A stretch of 50,078 bases of DNA from Prevotella sp. GTDB lineage: Bacteria > Bacteroidota > Bacteroidia > Bacteroidales > Bacteroidaceae. Every line of letters starts with the position of its first letter. Position 1 is the first letter of the stretch. Below the pieces are notes generated by a model that was not told the DNA's origin, ran no database searches, and saw only the letters and a list, made by a program, of their open reading frames with translations. The DNA is taken from positions 1-50,078 of the forward strand of contig JAKVJW010000020.1 of NCBI GenBank assembly GCA_022486815.1. Reading direction: 5' to 3'. This document shows, in pieces, positions 34,840-43,190 of this stretch. Both the position numbers and the translations under genes were made by a program.

Positions 34840-36507
34840 TTACTTTTCGTAGAGATACCGCTTGATACTCTTTTTGGGAGTTTTCTGGAATTCTTCCTTT
34901 TGAATTTGAATCTCTGCGACTTTGCTATATACAGGCATCTGGACATTCAATTCTTGCCTGTTTTGTTCCATGATATTTTTTAAATCATCATTAGATAATC
35001 CAAGAGACTTTGCTGCATCGTAATCCGGATGGACGAGACCTATCAGTTTTTGGTTATCCTGGATAACCAGACATTCGTTTACAAGTGCAAGAGAACTCAG
35101 TTTATCCTCGATCTCTTCCGGATAAATATTCTGACCACTGGCACCAAGCAGCATGGTCTTGGAGCGGCCTTTGATGAATAAGTTGTTTTCTGCATCCATC
35201 GTTCCTAAATCCCCCGTATGATACCAGCCGTCTTTATCAATGGTCTTTTCTGTTGCGGACGGATCTTTGTAGTATCCTAACATCACGTTTAATCCCTTTG
35301 CCAGAATCTCTCCTGGAATATTCTCCGGATCAGGACTGTCAATGCGTAGCTGCATGTGTGCGACGGGCCTGCCGCAAGAACCCTTTGCAAAGGTGTGCCA
35401 ATCAGCATAGCACATGATAGGTGCTGTCTCGGTAGCTCCATACCCTACGGTATAAGGAAATTCTATCAGGCGCAGGAAGGATTCTACCTCTTGATTGAAA
35501 GCGGCTCCTCCGATAATGACTTCATAGAAATTCCCTCCGAAGGATTTGCAGACCTGATCCTTGATTCTTTCTCGGATTCTCTTGCCTACTACTGGCATAT
35601 TCAGTAGCAGATGGATTTTGTTGTTTTGAATTTTCGGGAAGATCTGCCTGCGTATAATTTTTTCTATAATCAGTGGAACTGATAATATCAGAGAAGGTTG
35701 AATTTCGGTAAAGGCCCTGGCTATAATGGAAGGACTTGGTAAACGGGTCAGGAAATAGACATGAACACCTTGCAGGAATTCGAATAGGAACTCGAAAGCC
35801 ATGCCGTACATGTGAGCCATTGGAAGAATACAAATGGTCTTGCATCCCAGTTTGATTTTGTCACCTAAAACTTGCATGGCAAAGTCGAAATTGCTCCAGA
35901 GTGCGCGATAAGGAATCATAACTCCTTTGGAAAAACCCGTAGTTCCGCTTGTATAGTTGATGAGAGCCATCTCATCAGGACTTTTTTCGCGATAGTAGTG
36001 TATGTGTTGTTTCCTGAAATATTTAGGAAATTTATGGCCGAATATCTCATTGAGGTGCTCTCTGGCATAGGTCAGTTTATCCGTTCTGCTGAGTACCAAG
36101 GAGTAGTCCGGAATATAGATAATGCCTTCAAGATTGGGCATTTTAGTCGTATCGATCTGAGTTGCCACGATATCTCCAATAAACAGGAGTTTGGCATCAG
36201 AATGGTTGACGATATTCTGGATTTGATCTGCTGTAAATTCATGGAGAATCGGTACAGCGACACATCCGTACGTCAGAGTAGCCAGAAATGCTACTGCCCA
36301 GCACGCACTGTTACGTCCGCACAGGGCAATCTTGTCACCTTCTTTTACACCGGAATATTCGAATAAAATATGTAGTTTTTCTATTTTCCGGGCTACATCA
36401 TTGTATTGGAGAGTCTTCCCCTTATAATCTGTTAAAGCATCAAAATCCCAATGATCAACAATACTTTTTTCTATTAGTGAATTTATGCTAGCAATATTTT
36501 CAGTCAT
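34840..36507 (-). CDS. AMP-dependent acyl-CoA synthetase (long-chain fatty-acid ligase family), copy 1
   Basis: The 555-residue adenylate-forming enzyme activates a carboxylic acid with ATP and transfers it to CoA. Motifs: the P-loop-like YTSGTTGFSKGVM (about 185-197), YGATETAP (A5), WYHTGDLG (A7), KGRSKTMLLGASGQNIYPEE (A8/hinge), and the C-terminal catalytic lysine in KTPKKSIKRYLY. The organisation resembles Bacteroidales long-chain ligases; chain length is not evident. Copy 2 lies 52 nt upstream on the same strand with the same motifs throughout. Confidence 0.92.
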   Translation of the reverse strand: MTENIASINSLIEKSIVDHWDFDALTDYKGKTLQYNDVARKIEKLHILFEYSGVKEGDKIALCGRNSACWAVAFLATLTYGCVAVPILHEFTADQIQNIVNHSDAKLLFIGDIVATQIDTTKMPNLEGIIYIPDYSLVLSRTDKLTYAREHLNEIFGHKFPKYFRKQHIHYYREKSPDEMALINYTSGTTGFSKGVMIPYRALWSNFDFAMQVLGDKIKLGCKTICILPMAHMYGMAFEFLFEFLQGVHVYFLTRLPSPSIIARAFTEIQPSLILSVPLIIEKIIRRQIFPKIQNNKIHLLLNMPVVGKRIRERIKDQVCKSFGGNFYEVIIGGAAFNQEVESFLRLIEFPYTVGYGATETAPIMCYADWHTFAKGSCGRPVAHMQLRIDSPDPENIPGEILAKGLNVMLGYYKDPSATEKTIDKDGWYHTGDLGTMDAENNLFIKGRSKTMLLGASGQNIYPEEIEDKLSSLALVNECLVIQDNQKLIGLVHPDYDAAKSLGLSNDDLKNIMEQNRQELNVQMPVYSKVAEIQIQKEEFQKTPKKSIKRYLYEK

Positions 36508-36559
36508 TTGATTCTATTCTATGTTAAATGTTCAAACGCTTTTTGGGTCAGCCAAAAGG

Positions 36560-38224
36560 TCATAGTACATCTTTATAAAGATAACGCTTAATACTTCTCT
36601 TAGGCGTTTTCTCAAATTCCTCATCATGAAGCTGTATTCTTGAAATCTTACAGAAAGAGGGTAGGACTGAGTTTAATTGTTTCCGATACTGTTCCATGAT
36701 ATTCTGAAGATCTTCTTCTGAGAATCCTAAGGACTGAGCCTCTTCCATGTTAGGATTGACTAAACCTACGAGTTTGTTTCCTTTCTGAATGACAAGACTC
36801 TCGTTGACCATAGCCATGGAATTCAATTTATCTTCGATCTCTTCGGGATAGATATTCTGTCCGTCTGCTCCTAAAAGCATATTTTTTATTCTTCCTTTGA
36901 TAAAGAGATTGCCTTCTTTGTCCATAGTACCCAGATCACCTGTATGAAACCAATTGTCTATGAGAGCTTGTTGGGTAGCAGTTTTGTTCTTATAGTATCC
37001 CTTCATGACATTCAGTCCGTGTGTGATAATCTCTCCGGGGATATTTTCCGGATCAGGACTTAATATCTTTACTTCCATGTTCTTGACAGGTTTCCCACAT
37101 GAACCGGCCACGAAATCCTCCCAATTTGTAAAGGTGATCAGGGGAGCCGTTTCCGTAGTGCCATAGCCGATGGTGATAGGAAAGTTGATACTGGTAAGAA
37201 AGTCCTCAACTTCCTTATTAAGGCCAGATCCGCCTACGATGATCTCGTATAGATTGCCACCAAACAAATCTCTGACTTTCTCACAAATACTTTCTTTGAC
37301 TTTCTTGTTGACGATAGGCATATTTAAAAGTAATTTGATCTTATTTGTCTGGAAAACAGGGAGAACTTTTCTGCGTATGATCTTTTCTATGATAAGAGGT
37401 ACCGCAATGATGATTGCCGGTTTTATGTCATGAAAGGCCTGAGCAATGATAGAAGGACTGGGAAGTCTTGTCAGGAAATAGATATGGTTTCCAAAACAGA
37501 ACTCGAAAAGAAATTCAACCATCAGTCCATACATGTGAGCCATTGGGAGAATGTTCAGTACAGGACTTCCTTTCTTCAAGTGTGGCCCTAAGGCATTCAG
37601 GATAAAGTCCAGATTGCTCCAGAGAGCTTCATAAGAGAGCATTACACCTTTTGAAAAACCTGTTGTTCCACTGGTGTAATTGATCATTGCGAGTTCGTCA
37701 GGCTGATCTTGATAGTAGTGGATATGTTCTTTACCGAAATATTTGGGATATTTCTTGCCGAATATCTCGTTAATATGCTCTATGGCGTATGAGAACCGTT
37801 CGTTGCGGGATAGTATGGGACTGCGATAGGGGAGATAGATGATGCCTTCAAGATTAGGCATCTTATCTGGATTGATCTGTGTCGTTATGATGTCACCTGC
37901 AAAAAGGATTTTCGACTCTGAGTGATTGACGATATTATGTATTTGTTCTGCTGTAAATTCATGTAAGATAGGGACTGCAACAGCACCGTAAGTCACTATT
38001 GAAAGGAATGCAACTGCCCAGTTGGCACTGTTACGTCCGCAAATAGCAATTTTATCACCTTTATGTATATCGCAACTTTCGAACAAGATATGGTATTTTT
38101 CAATCTTGCGTGCCACATCGTGATATTGGAGTGTTGTTCCTTTATAATCAGTAAGTGAATCTTTATCCCAATTATCTACAATGCTTTTCTCAATATACGA
38201 GTTAAAGCTTAGTATCGTATCCAT
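36560..38224 (-). CDS. AMP-dependent acyl-CoA synthetase, copy 2
   Basis: The 554-residue paralogue of the next gene starts at the ATG at 38224 (MDTILSFNSYIEKSIVDNWD), because a full promoter lies between this ATG and an in-frame ATG at 38272. It aligns end to end with copy 1: YTSGTTGFSKGVM, YGTTETAP, WFHTGDLG, KGRIKNMLLGADGQNIYPEE and KTPKRSIKRYLYK. The two probably form one operon, this copy first. Whether they differ in acyl specificity cannot be told from sequence. Confidence 0.92.
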   Translation of the reverse strand: MDTILSFNSYIEKSIVDNWDKDSLTDYKGTTLQYHDVARKIEKYHILFESCDIHKGDKIAICGRNSANWAVAFLSIVTYGAVAVPILHEFTAEQIHNIVNHSESKILFAGDIITTQINPDKMPNLEGIIYLPYRSPILSRNERFSYAIEHINEIFGKKYPKYFGKEHIHYYQDQPDELAMINYTSGTTGFSKGVMLSYEALWSNLDFILNALGPHLKKGSPVLNILPMAHMYGLMVEFLFEFCFGNHIYFLTRLPSPSIIAQAFHDIKPAIIIAVPLIIEKIIRRKVLPVFQTNKIKLLLNMPIVNKKVKESICEKVRDLFGGNLYEIIVGGSGLNKEVEDFLTSINFPITIGYGTTETAPLITFTNWEDFVAGSCGKPVKNMEVKILSPDPENIPGEIITHGLNVMKGYYKNKTATQQALIDNWFHTGDLGTMDKEGNLFIKGRIKNMLLGADGQNIYPEEIEDKLNSMAMVNESLVIQKGNKLVGLVNPNMEEAQSLGFSEEDLQNIMEQYRKQLNSVLPSFCKISRIQLHDEEFEKTPKRSIKRYLYKDVL

Positions 38225-38278
38225 TGCACAAAAACAAAAATTTTGTGCAAAGGTAACCAGTTTCCTGCACATCCCAAA
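38224..38278 (-). promoter_or_regulatory. Promoter of the acyl-CoA synthetase pair with an overlapping 10-bp inverted repeat
   Basis: Read leftwards, TTTG (38275-38278), exactly 19 nt, TACCTTTG (38248-38255): a full match. TTGCACAAAA (38224-38233) and TTTTGTGCAA (38241-38250), a perfect inverted repeat with a 7-nt spacer, runs from inside the -7 box to the first base of the start codon. It looks like an operator. Confidence 0.72.
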
Positions 38279-38379
38279 ACTTTCTGTGCAGTATTTTTAT
38301 TAATTCTGTAAGAATTTTGTTTTTAATGGGAAAAGAGGACAATAAAACTTCTTTTTATATGATATTCGAAGCCATCAAA

Positions 38380-39627
38380 CTATTCGTATCGTATACTTCG
38401 GGCAGGGTGAATGTGGGAGATGAGGTAACTTGGGGTTACCAGCATGACCATACAGATAATCATGGTCGCAATATTCAACACCAGAATGAACCACCAGTTA
38501 AATTCTATGGGGACCGTATTCACATAATAGGTTTGGGGATCAAGTTTGATCAGCCCTGTGTATTTCTGTAATGAGAGAAGACCTATTCCTATGATATCAC
38601 CTAACAAGAGTCCTCTGCCTACGATAAAGGCTGCAAACCATAGGAAAGTATGTCTTATAGTTTTGTTTCTTGCCCCTAAAGCTTTAAGGACACCGATCAT
38701 ATTTGTCCTTTCAAGGATGATGATAAGCAGTCCTGAAATCATGGTGACTATGGCTACAGCCATCATGAGTCCGAGTATGACCCATACATTCAGATTCAGC
38801 AGATCAAGCCATGCAAAGATCTGTGGGTTGATTTCCTGAATCGTAGCGCTGGAATAGGTTTCCCCGTTATGGTCCACCGTCCGGTTTACCCGATTGGTAA
38901 AATAGGCTTCGGTCTCATTGACTTTGTTGAAGTCATTTACGGTTATTTCTGCTCCACTAGCCTGGTCATTATCCCATCCATTGAGCTTTACGGCAGTGTG
39001 GAGATCTGTATAGCAGGTGACCTCATCATATTTTTTAAGATTGGTCTCATAAATCCCTTGAATCGTAAACCGACGTATTCTAACCCCCTGATTATCTATG
39101 AAATAGGCAAAGATACGTTGCCCGACATTCAGATGGAGTTTATCTGCCATGAGTTTAGAAACCAAAATCTGGTTTCTGCTGGACCGGTCACAAAACTTGG
39201 GGATACTTCCTGCTATCATATTCTGATGAATAAAGGTGGAATCCCATTCCGGTCCTACACCCTTAAAGGCTACTCCAAGAAAATCAGAATCTGTTTTTAA
39301 GATTCCCTGTTTGATGGCGAAGCGTTCCACATGTTTTACACCGGGGATTTTCTTAAACACATTCATCATCGAATCATTGATGACTACAGGGTAATTGCCA
39401 CTGGACTGCAAGGTAAGAAAATCAGCAACTTCTATTTGTCCGCCGAAGCCGATGACCTTGTCACGGATAGTATGCTTGAATCCTAATATGATACATACGG
39501 AAATGATCATGACCGCAAGTCCGATGGCTACACCGGCTGTTGCAATACGGATAGCTGGCTGTGAAACCTTTCGTTTGCTACCTGTATCAGAATGGATCTT
39601 TTTCGCTATGTATAAAGGAAAATTCAT
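38380..39627 (-). CDS. ABC transporter permease of the FtsX/LolC-LolE type
   Basis: The 415-residue protein starts MNFPLYIAKKIHSDTGSKRK, then a first span (about 28-50: ATAGVAIGLAVMIISVCIIL), a periplasmic MacB-core-like domain (about 55-265), and three C-terminal spans (about 275-300, 320-345, 370-395), with the FtsX segment containing MIGVLKALGARNKTIRHTFL. This layout matches LolC/LolE, which move lipoproteins to the outer membrane in Gram-negatives. The ATPase gene is not adjacent. It follows the aminotransferase gene by 3 nt on the same strand. Confidence 0.88.
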   Translation of the reverse strand: MNFPLYIAKKIHSDTGSKRKVSQPAIRIATAGVAIGLAVMIISVCIILGFKHTIRDKVIGFGGQIEVADFLTLQSSGNYPVVINDSMMNVFKKIPGVKHVERFAIKQGILKTDSDFLGVAFKGVGPEWDSTFIHQNMIAGSIPKFCDRSSRNQILVSKLMADKLHLNVGQRIFAYFIDNQGVRIRRFTIQGIYETNLKKYDEVTCYTDLHTAVKLNGWDNDQASGAEITVNDFNKVNETEAYFTNRVNRTVDHNGETYSSATIQEINPQIFAWLDLLNLNVWVILGLMMAVAIVTMISGLLIIILERTNMIGVLKALGARNKTIRHTFLWFAAFIVGRGLLLGDIIGIGLLSLQKYTGLIKLDPQTYYVNTVPIEFNWWFILVLNIATMIICMVMLVTPSYLISHIHPARSIRYE

Positions 39628-39630
39628 AGA

Positions 39631-40842
39631 TCAGATTTCGTTAACCCTTTTTCTGCCGGGATAGGCTTCCAAAGCCTTGCGCAATATGAAAAGAGCTCTT
39701 TCCAGGTCTGCTTTTTTTAGAACATAAGCTACGCGGACCTGATCAATACCTGCTCCTGGTGTTGTATAAAATCCTGCCGCAGGAGCTAACATGACGGTTT
39801 CTCCTTCGTAATTGAAGTCTGTCAGCAGCCATCTGCAAAATTTTTCGGCATCATCTACTGGCAGTTTTGCTACGGTATAGAAGGCTCCCATAGGAATAGG
39901 TGAATAAACTCCTGGTATGCGGTTCAAACCGTCAATGAAACACTTGCGGCGAAGTTCGTATTCATCATATACATCACTATAGTATTCTTTAGGTGCGTCA
40001 AGAGAAGCTTCAGCTACAATCTGTCCGATGAGTGGAGGACTTAGCCGGCATTGACAAAACTTCATGACTGCTTTTCTTACCTGTTCATTTTTCGTAATCA
40101 GAGCACCTATACGGATTCCGCATTCTGAGTAACGCTTGGAAACAGAATCAATAAGGATCGTATTTTGTTCGATGCCTTTCAGGTGCATGGCACTGACGTA
40201 TGGCGAACCGGTATAGATATATTCGCGATAAACTTCATCTGAAAATAGAAACAGGTCATATTTCTTGCACAGGTCCCGGATCTGATACATCTCCCTACGG
40301 GTATAAAGGTAACCTGTTGGATTATTTGGATTACAGATCATGATGGCACGCGTGTGCTTGTTGATCAGTTCTTCAAATTTCTCAACTTTTGGAAGAGAAA
40401 ATCCTTCTTCTATGGTCGTAGTGATGGTTCGGATTTTTGCACCTACAGAAACTGCAAAAGCCATATAATTGGCATAACCCGGTTCTGGCATGATAATTTC
40501 ATCGCCAGGATTCAGACAACTCATGAAGGCGAACATCACAGCTTCGCTTCCTCCGGCAGTGATGATAATATCATCGGGGGATATAAGGATGTTGTATTTT
40601 TTATAGTAGTCAACCAGCTTCGTCCGGAAACTTAAGAAGCCTTGGCTGGGAGCATATTCCAGAACTTTGCGGTTGATTTTTTTGAGCGCATCCAGTCCGC
40701 ATTGTGGAGAAGGCAAATCCGGTTGACCAATATTCAAGTGGTAAACCTTGATGCCACGATTTTTAGCCTCCGCCGCCAAAGGTGCTAGTTTTCGGATTGG
40801 TGACTCAGGCATATTTAATCCACGTACCGATATTTCTGGCAT
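39631..40842 (-). CDS. PLP-dependent aminotransferase, class I/II
   Basis: The 403-residue fold-type I enzyme has NIGQPDLPSP near the N-terminus, ITAGGSEAVMFAFM, the substrate/PLP segment ICNPNNPTGYL, the aspartate in FLFSDEVYREY, and the PLP lysine in DSVSKRYSECGIRIG, with the C-terminal arginine region VRVAYVL. It resembles the AspC/AraT-type aminotransferases; the amino acid used is not certain. It leads a two-gene operon with the permease and has a promoter back-to-back with that of the DUF4494 gene. Confidence 0.92.
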   Translation of the reverse strand: MPEISVRGLNMPESPIRKLAPLAAEAKNRGIKVYHLNIGQPDLPSPQCGLDALKKINRKVLEYAPSQGFLSFRTKLVDYYKKYNILISPDDIIITAGGSEAVMFAFMSCLNPGDEIIMPEPGYANYMAFAVSVGAKIRTITTTIEEGFSLPKVEKFEELINKHTRAIMICNPNNPTGYLYTRREMYQIRDLCKKYDLFLFSDEVYREYIYTGSPYVSAMHLKGIEQNTILIDSVSKRYSECGIRIGALITKNEQVRKAVMKFCQCRLSPPLIGQIVAEASLDAPKEYYSDVYDEYELRRKCFIDGLNRIPGVYSPIPMGAFYTVAKLPVDDAEKFCRWLLTDFNYEGETVMLAPAAGFYTTPGAGIDQVRVAYVLKKADLERALFILRKALEAYPGRKRVNEI

Positions 40843-40865
40843 TGTATGAATAATTAATTATCGAA

Positions 40866-40898
40866 TTGCAAAGATAAGGAAATTTTTATTATCTTTGC
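40866..40898. promoter_or_regulatory. Face-to-face divergent promoters embedded in a palindrome
   Basis: TATCTTTG occurs rightwards at 40890-40897 and leftwards at 40869-40876, 13 nt apart. GCAAAGATAA (40868-40877) and TTATCTTTGC (40889-40898) form a perfect 10-bp inverted repeat holding both boxes. A rightward TTG at 40866 is 21 nt before the rightward box. RNA polymerase could hardly occupy both at once. Confidence 0.6.
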
Positions 40899-40957
40899 AT
40901 GATGATTGGAAAAAATTAAGAATAAACGAACTTTCATAAATAGAAATTAAGTCAATT

Positions 40958-41503
40958 ATGAGATCTAGAACAAGTACTTGGTTTGAAACCAAGATCAGAT
41001 ATGAGAAGATGATGGACGATGGCATGCAGAAAAAGGTCACCGAACAATATGTAGTGGATGCTTTAAGTTTTACTGAGGCTGAAAGTGCGATCATTGAAGA
41101 GATGTCTTCTTATATTAGTGGTGAAATGAAGATCACGGATATCAAACCGGCATCATATGGTGAGGTCTTTTTCAGTGATATTGATTCTGATGATAAGTGG
41201 TACAAAGCCAAACTCCAGTTTATCACCATTGATGAGAAATCAGAAAAGGAAAAACGTTCAAATGTGTATTACCTTGTCCAGGCTGCTTCTCTCCCTGGAG
41301 CTGTAAAGCATGTCGATGAAGTGATGGGAAGCACAATGATTGATTATGTGATTGCTTCCATTGTCGAGACTCAGGTCATGGATGTCTTTGAACATCATGC
41401 TCCCAATGCTCCTAAGAAGAAAGAGGAGAGAAATGATGTCCCTGAATATGAAGAACAACCTGCATCCCAACCATCAGACCAAGTACCTGAACCGGAGAAC
41501 TGA
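40958..41503 (+). CDS. DUF4494-domain protein
   Basis: The 181-residue cytoplasmic protein starts MRSRTSTWFETKIRYEKMMD and holds the DUF4494 core YVVDALSFTEAESAIIEEMS (about 32-51) and KWYKAKLQFITIDEKSEKEK. It is conserved in Bacteroidetes with no known function. The last 35 residues are low-complexity, acidic and proline-rich (KKKEERNDVPEYEEQPAS). It is followed by the yggS-type gene after about 134 nt. Confidence 0.88.
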   Translation: MRSRTSTWFETKIRYEKMMDDGMQKKVTEQYVVDALSFTEAESAIIEEMSSYISGEMKITDIKPASYGEVFFSDIDSDDKWYKAKLQFITIDEKSEKEKRSNVYYLVQAASLPGAVKHVDEVMGSTMIDYVIASIVETQVMDVFEHHAPNAPKKKEERNDVPEYEEQPASQPSDQVPEPEN

Positions 41504-41536
41504 TCGTTTTTATAATAAACGTTTATTGTTTGAAAG

Positions 41537-41568
41537 GGTTGGAAATAGTCTGATAAGAGTTTCCAACC
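41537..41568. other. Hairpin between the DUF4494 and YggS genes
   Basis: GGTTGGAAA (41537-41545) and TTTCCAACC (41560-41568) form a perfect 9-bp stem with a 14-nt loop, with no T-run. It may be a processing or pausing hairpin within one transcript. Confidence 0.45.
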
Positions 41569-41637
41569 GGCTGTCGTATCTGTAGGATAGCAACCGATAT
41601 AGTGGTCTTGAAATGCGGTTTTTTAATTGATAGTAAA

Positions 41638-42309
41638 ATGGTTGATGTTGCAAAGAATTTACACAAAGTGCTGGACAGCCTGCCCGATGGAGTAAGATTG
41701 GTTGCCATCAGCAAGTTTCATCCTAAGGAATATGTAGAAGTTGCTTATGCTGAGGGGCAACGTGTTTTTGGTGAAAGTCATGAACAGGAACTCGAAGAGA
41801 AAGTGAAAGAACTGCCTAAGGATATTGAATGGCATTTTATCGGCCATCTTCAGACAAATAAGGTGAAATATATAGCTCCTTATATTTCTATGGTGGAATC
41901 CTGTGACAGTCTGAAGTTGATGAAAGAGATAGAGAAGCAGGCTGCGAAATGCAATCGGGTGATTAAGGTACTGTTGGAACTTCATATTGCTGAGGAAGCT
42001 ACAAAATATGGCTTGACACAGGATGCTTGCAGGGAACTGCTTGACTCCGGAGTCTGGAAAGAGATGAAGCATATTAAAATCTGCGGCTTGATGATGATGG
42101 CTTCTAATATCGATGATCAGCAGCAGATTGCCCAGGAGTTTGATACAGCCGCCACGTTCTTTGATGAAGTCAAGTCTAAGTATTTTGCAGATGATCCTGA
42201 TTTCCGGGAACGTTCGTGGGGCATGAGCCATGATTATCCTATTGCCGTGGAGCATGGATCCACGCTGGTCCGTGTCGGTACGGCAATCTTCGGTCCAAGA
42301 GTCTATTGA
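41638..42309 (+). CDS. YggS/PLPBP-family pyridoxal-phosphate homeostasis protein
   Basis: The 223-residue single-domain PLP-binding TIM barrel starts at MVDVAKNLHKVL (41638); an in-frame ATG twelve codons earlier gives no matching family sequence. The PLP lysine is in LVAISKFHP (about 23), followed by VFGESHEQELEEK, the WHFIGHLQTNKVKYI signature (about 70-84), MMMASN, and the phosphate-binding SWGMSHDYPIAVEHGST (about 195-211). The family controls vitamin B6 and amino-acid balance and has no catalytic activity of its own. Confidence 0.94.
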   Translation: MVDVAKNLHKVLDSLPDGVRLVAISKFHPKEYVEVAYAEGQRVFGESHEQELEEKVKELPKDIEWHFIGHLQTNKVKYIAPYISMVESCDSLKLMKEIEKQAAKCNRVIKVLLELHIAEEATKYGLTQDACRELLDSGVWKEMKHIKICGLMMMASNIDDQQQIAQEFDTAATFFDEVKSKYFADDPDFRERSWGMSHDYPIAVEHGSTLVRVGTAIFGPRVY

Positions 42310-42361
42310 TATATAGTATAGAGAAGAAGCAATTCTTCTCAATGGCCTTTGGATGGTTGTT

Positions 42362-42889
42362 TTACCAGTTATGATGTTTGTGTTCTCTTCTCATTTGCTT
42401 CTCAAACCTTTTTTGGTCTTTGCGAGAAGATTGGTTGCCAAATACATAAACATCATCGTGAGTTCTCCACCTGTCTTGTCTATGGATACGGTTCCGGTTT
42501 TTATAATATCCTCGGTGTAAGCCATTGTCATGACGGGGATATCTTGTATATACATTGTATACGTAAGTTCCGTTATGCCAGGAGACAGGACGGTAGAAAT
42601 AATTTGTTCTGATAAATAAATTCCACTGTCTGTCACTGAAGAAAATCCTGAAAGCGGAGCTGCGTGCATGCCATCTGGAAGCATAGAGGTTATCCGGGTG
42701 ATTGATGCTTAGGAAATAGTCGAGGTTGATGCGGTACACCTTATTATATTCATGTGACGAAAATCCCATTTCATAGGCCATTTTATCGGTCAAATATTTG
42801 GCTTCAAATGTGGCTCTGTCATAACTTATTGCTTTTGCAGATAGGGACATAATCAGTAGGGCTGCAAGTAAGAATATATTCCGTTTCAT
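42362..42889 (-). CDS. Secreted basic protein, unknown function
   Basis: The 175-residue protein has a clear signal peptide (MKRNIFLLAALLIMSLSAKA, cleavage after 20). The mature part is rich in Arg, His, Tyr and Asn; it includes YDRATFEAKYLTDKMAYEMG, then NLDYFLSINHPDNLYASRWH, and a tail KDQKRFEKQMRREHKHHNW that is strongly basic. I do not recognise a domain. It is probably periplasmic or surface-attached. A -7 box lies about 85 nt upstream, and a set of repeated motifs lies above that. Confidence 0.82.
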   Translation of the reverse strand: MKRNIFLLAALLIMSLSAKAISYDRATFEAKYLTDKMAYEMGFSSHEYNKVYRINLDYFLSINHPDNLYASRWHARSSAFRIFFSDRQWNLFIRTNYFYRPVSWHNGTYVYNVYTRYPRHDNGLHRGYYKNRNRIHRQDRWRTHDDVYVFGNQSSRKDQKRFEKQMRREHKHHNW

Positions 42890-42970
42890 AGTCGTAAGTG
42901 TTAAAAATTAAACAAACCGTTGTAGTACCTTCGGAAATGAATTAGAATCAATATCCTTTGGTTTCTAGTG

Positions 42971-42978
42971 CAAATTTA
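42971..42978 (-). promoter_or_regulatory. -7 box of the secreted basic protein gene
   Basis: TAAATTTG followed by CA matches TAnnTTTG; the transcript would begin near 42965. No proper -33 box is present, consistent with an activator-dependent promoter. Confidence 0.5.
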
Positions 42979-43022
42979 CGGATTAGTATTTAATGTATAA
43001 GATTTATATCCCTATTAATTGA

Positions 43023-43090
43023 TAGGAATACCCCTTTTCGTAATAGGAATTGCCCTTATGAAATTTTCTATGGTTAGGAATAGCCCATTT
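43023..43090. repeat. Three spaced AGGAATnnCCC repeats upstream of the secreted protein gene
   Basis: TAGGAATACCC at 43023, TAGGAATTGCC at 43044 and TAGGAATAGCC at 43075: steps of 21 and 31 bp, close to two and three turns of the helix. A weaker GGGATTATCC follows at about 43126. The set lies 45-120 bp upstream of the -7 box of the leftward gene. Confidence 0.6.
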
Positions 43091-43093
43091 GAT

Positions 43094-43125
43094 TTTTACA
43101 ATAGCCATTGGTGACTATTGTAAAA
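43094..43125. promoter_or_regulatory. 11-bp perfect inverted repeat
   Basis: TTTTACAATAG (43094-43104) and CTATTGTAAAA (43115-43125) with a 10-nt spacer. It lies 66 nt past the GH27 stop and at the far end of the repeat set. No U-tract follows on either strand, so a protein-binding site or processing hairpin is as likely as a terminator. Confidence 0.55.
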
Positions 43126-43190
43126 GGGATTATCCGGATGAGTCGTACTATACTATTTGTTTTGTGATCTAATATCTTATATCCTGAAGC

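Noticed and set aside
41659..42342. A 227-codon minus-strand frame opposite the YggS-family gene
   Set aside because: The plus-strand frame has all PLPBP signatures; the opposite one is composition-driven and resembles no protein.
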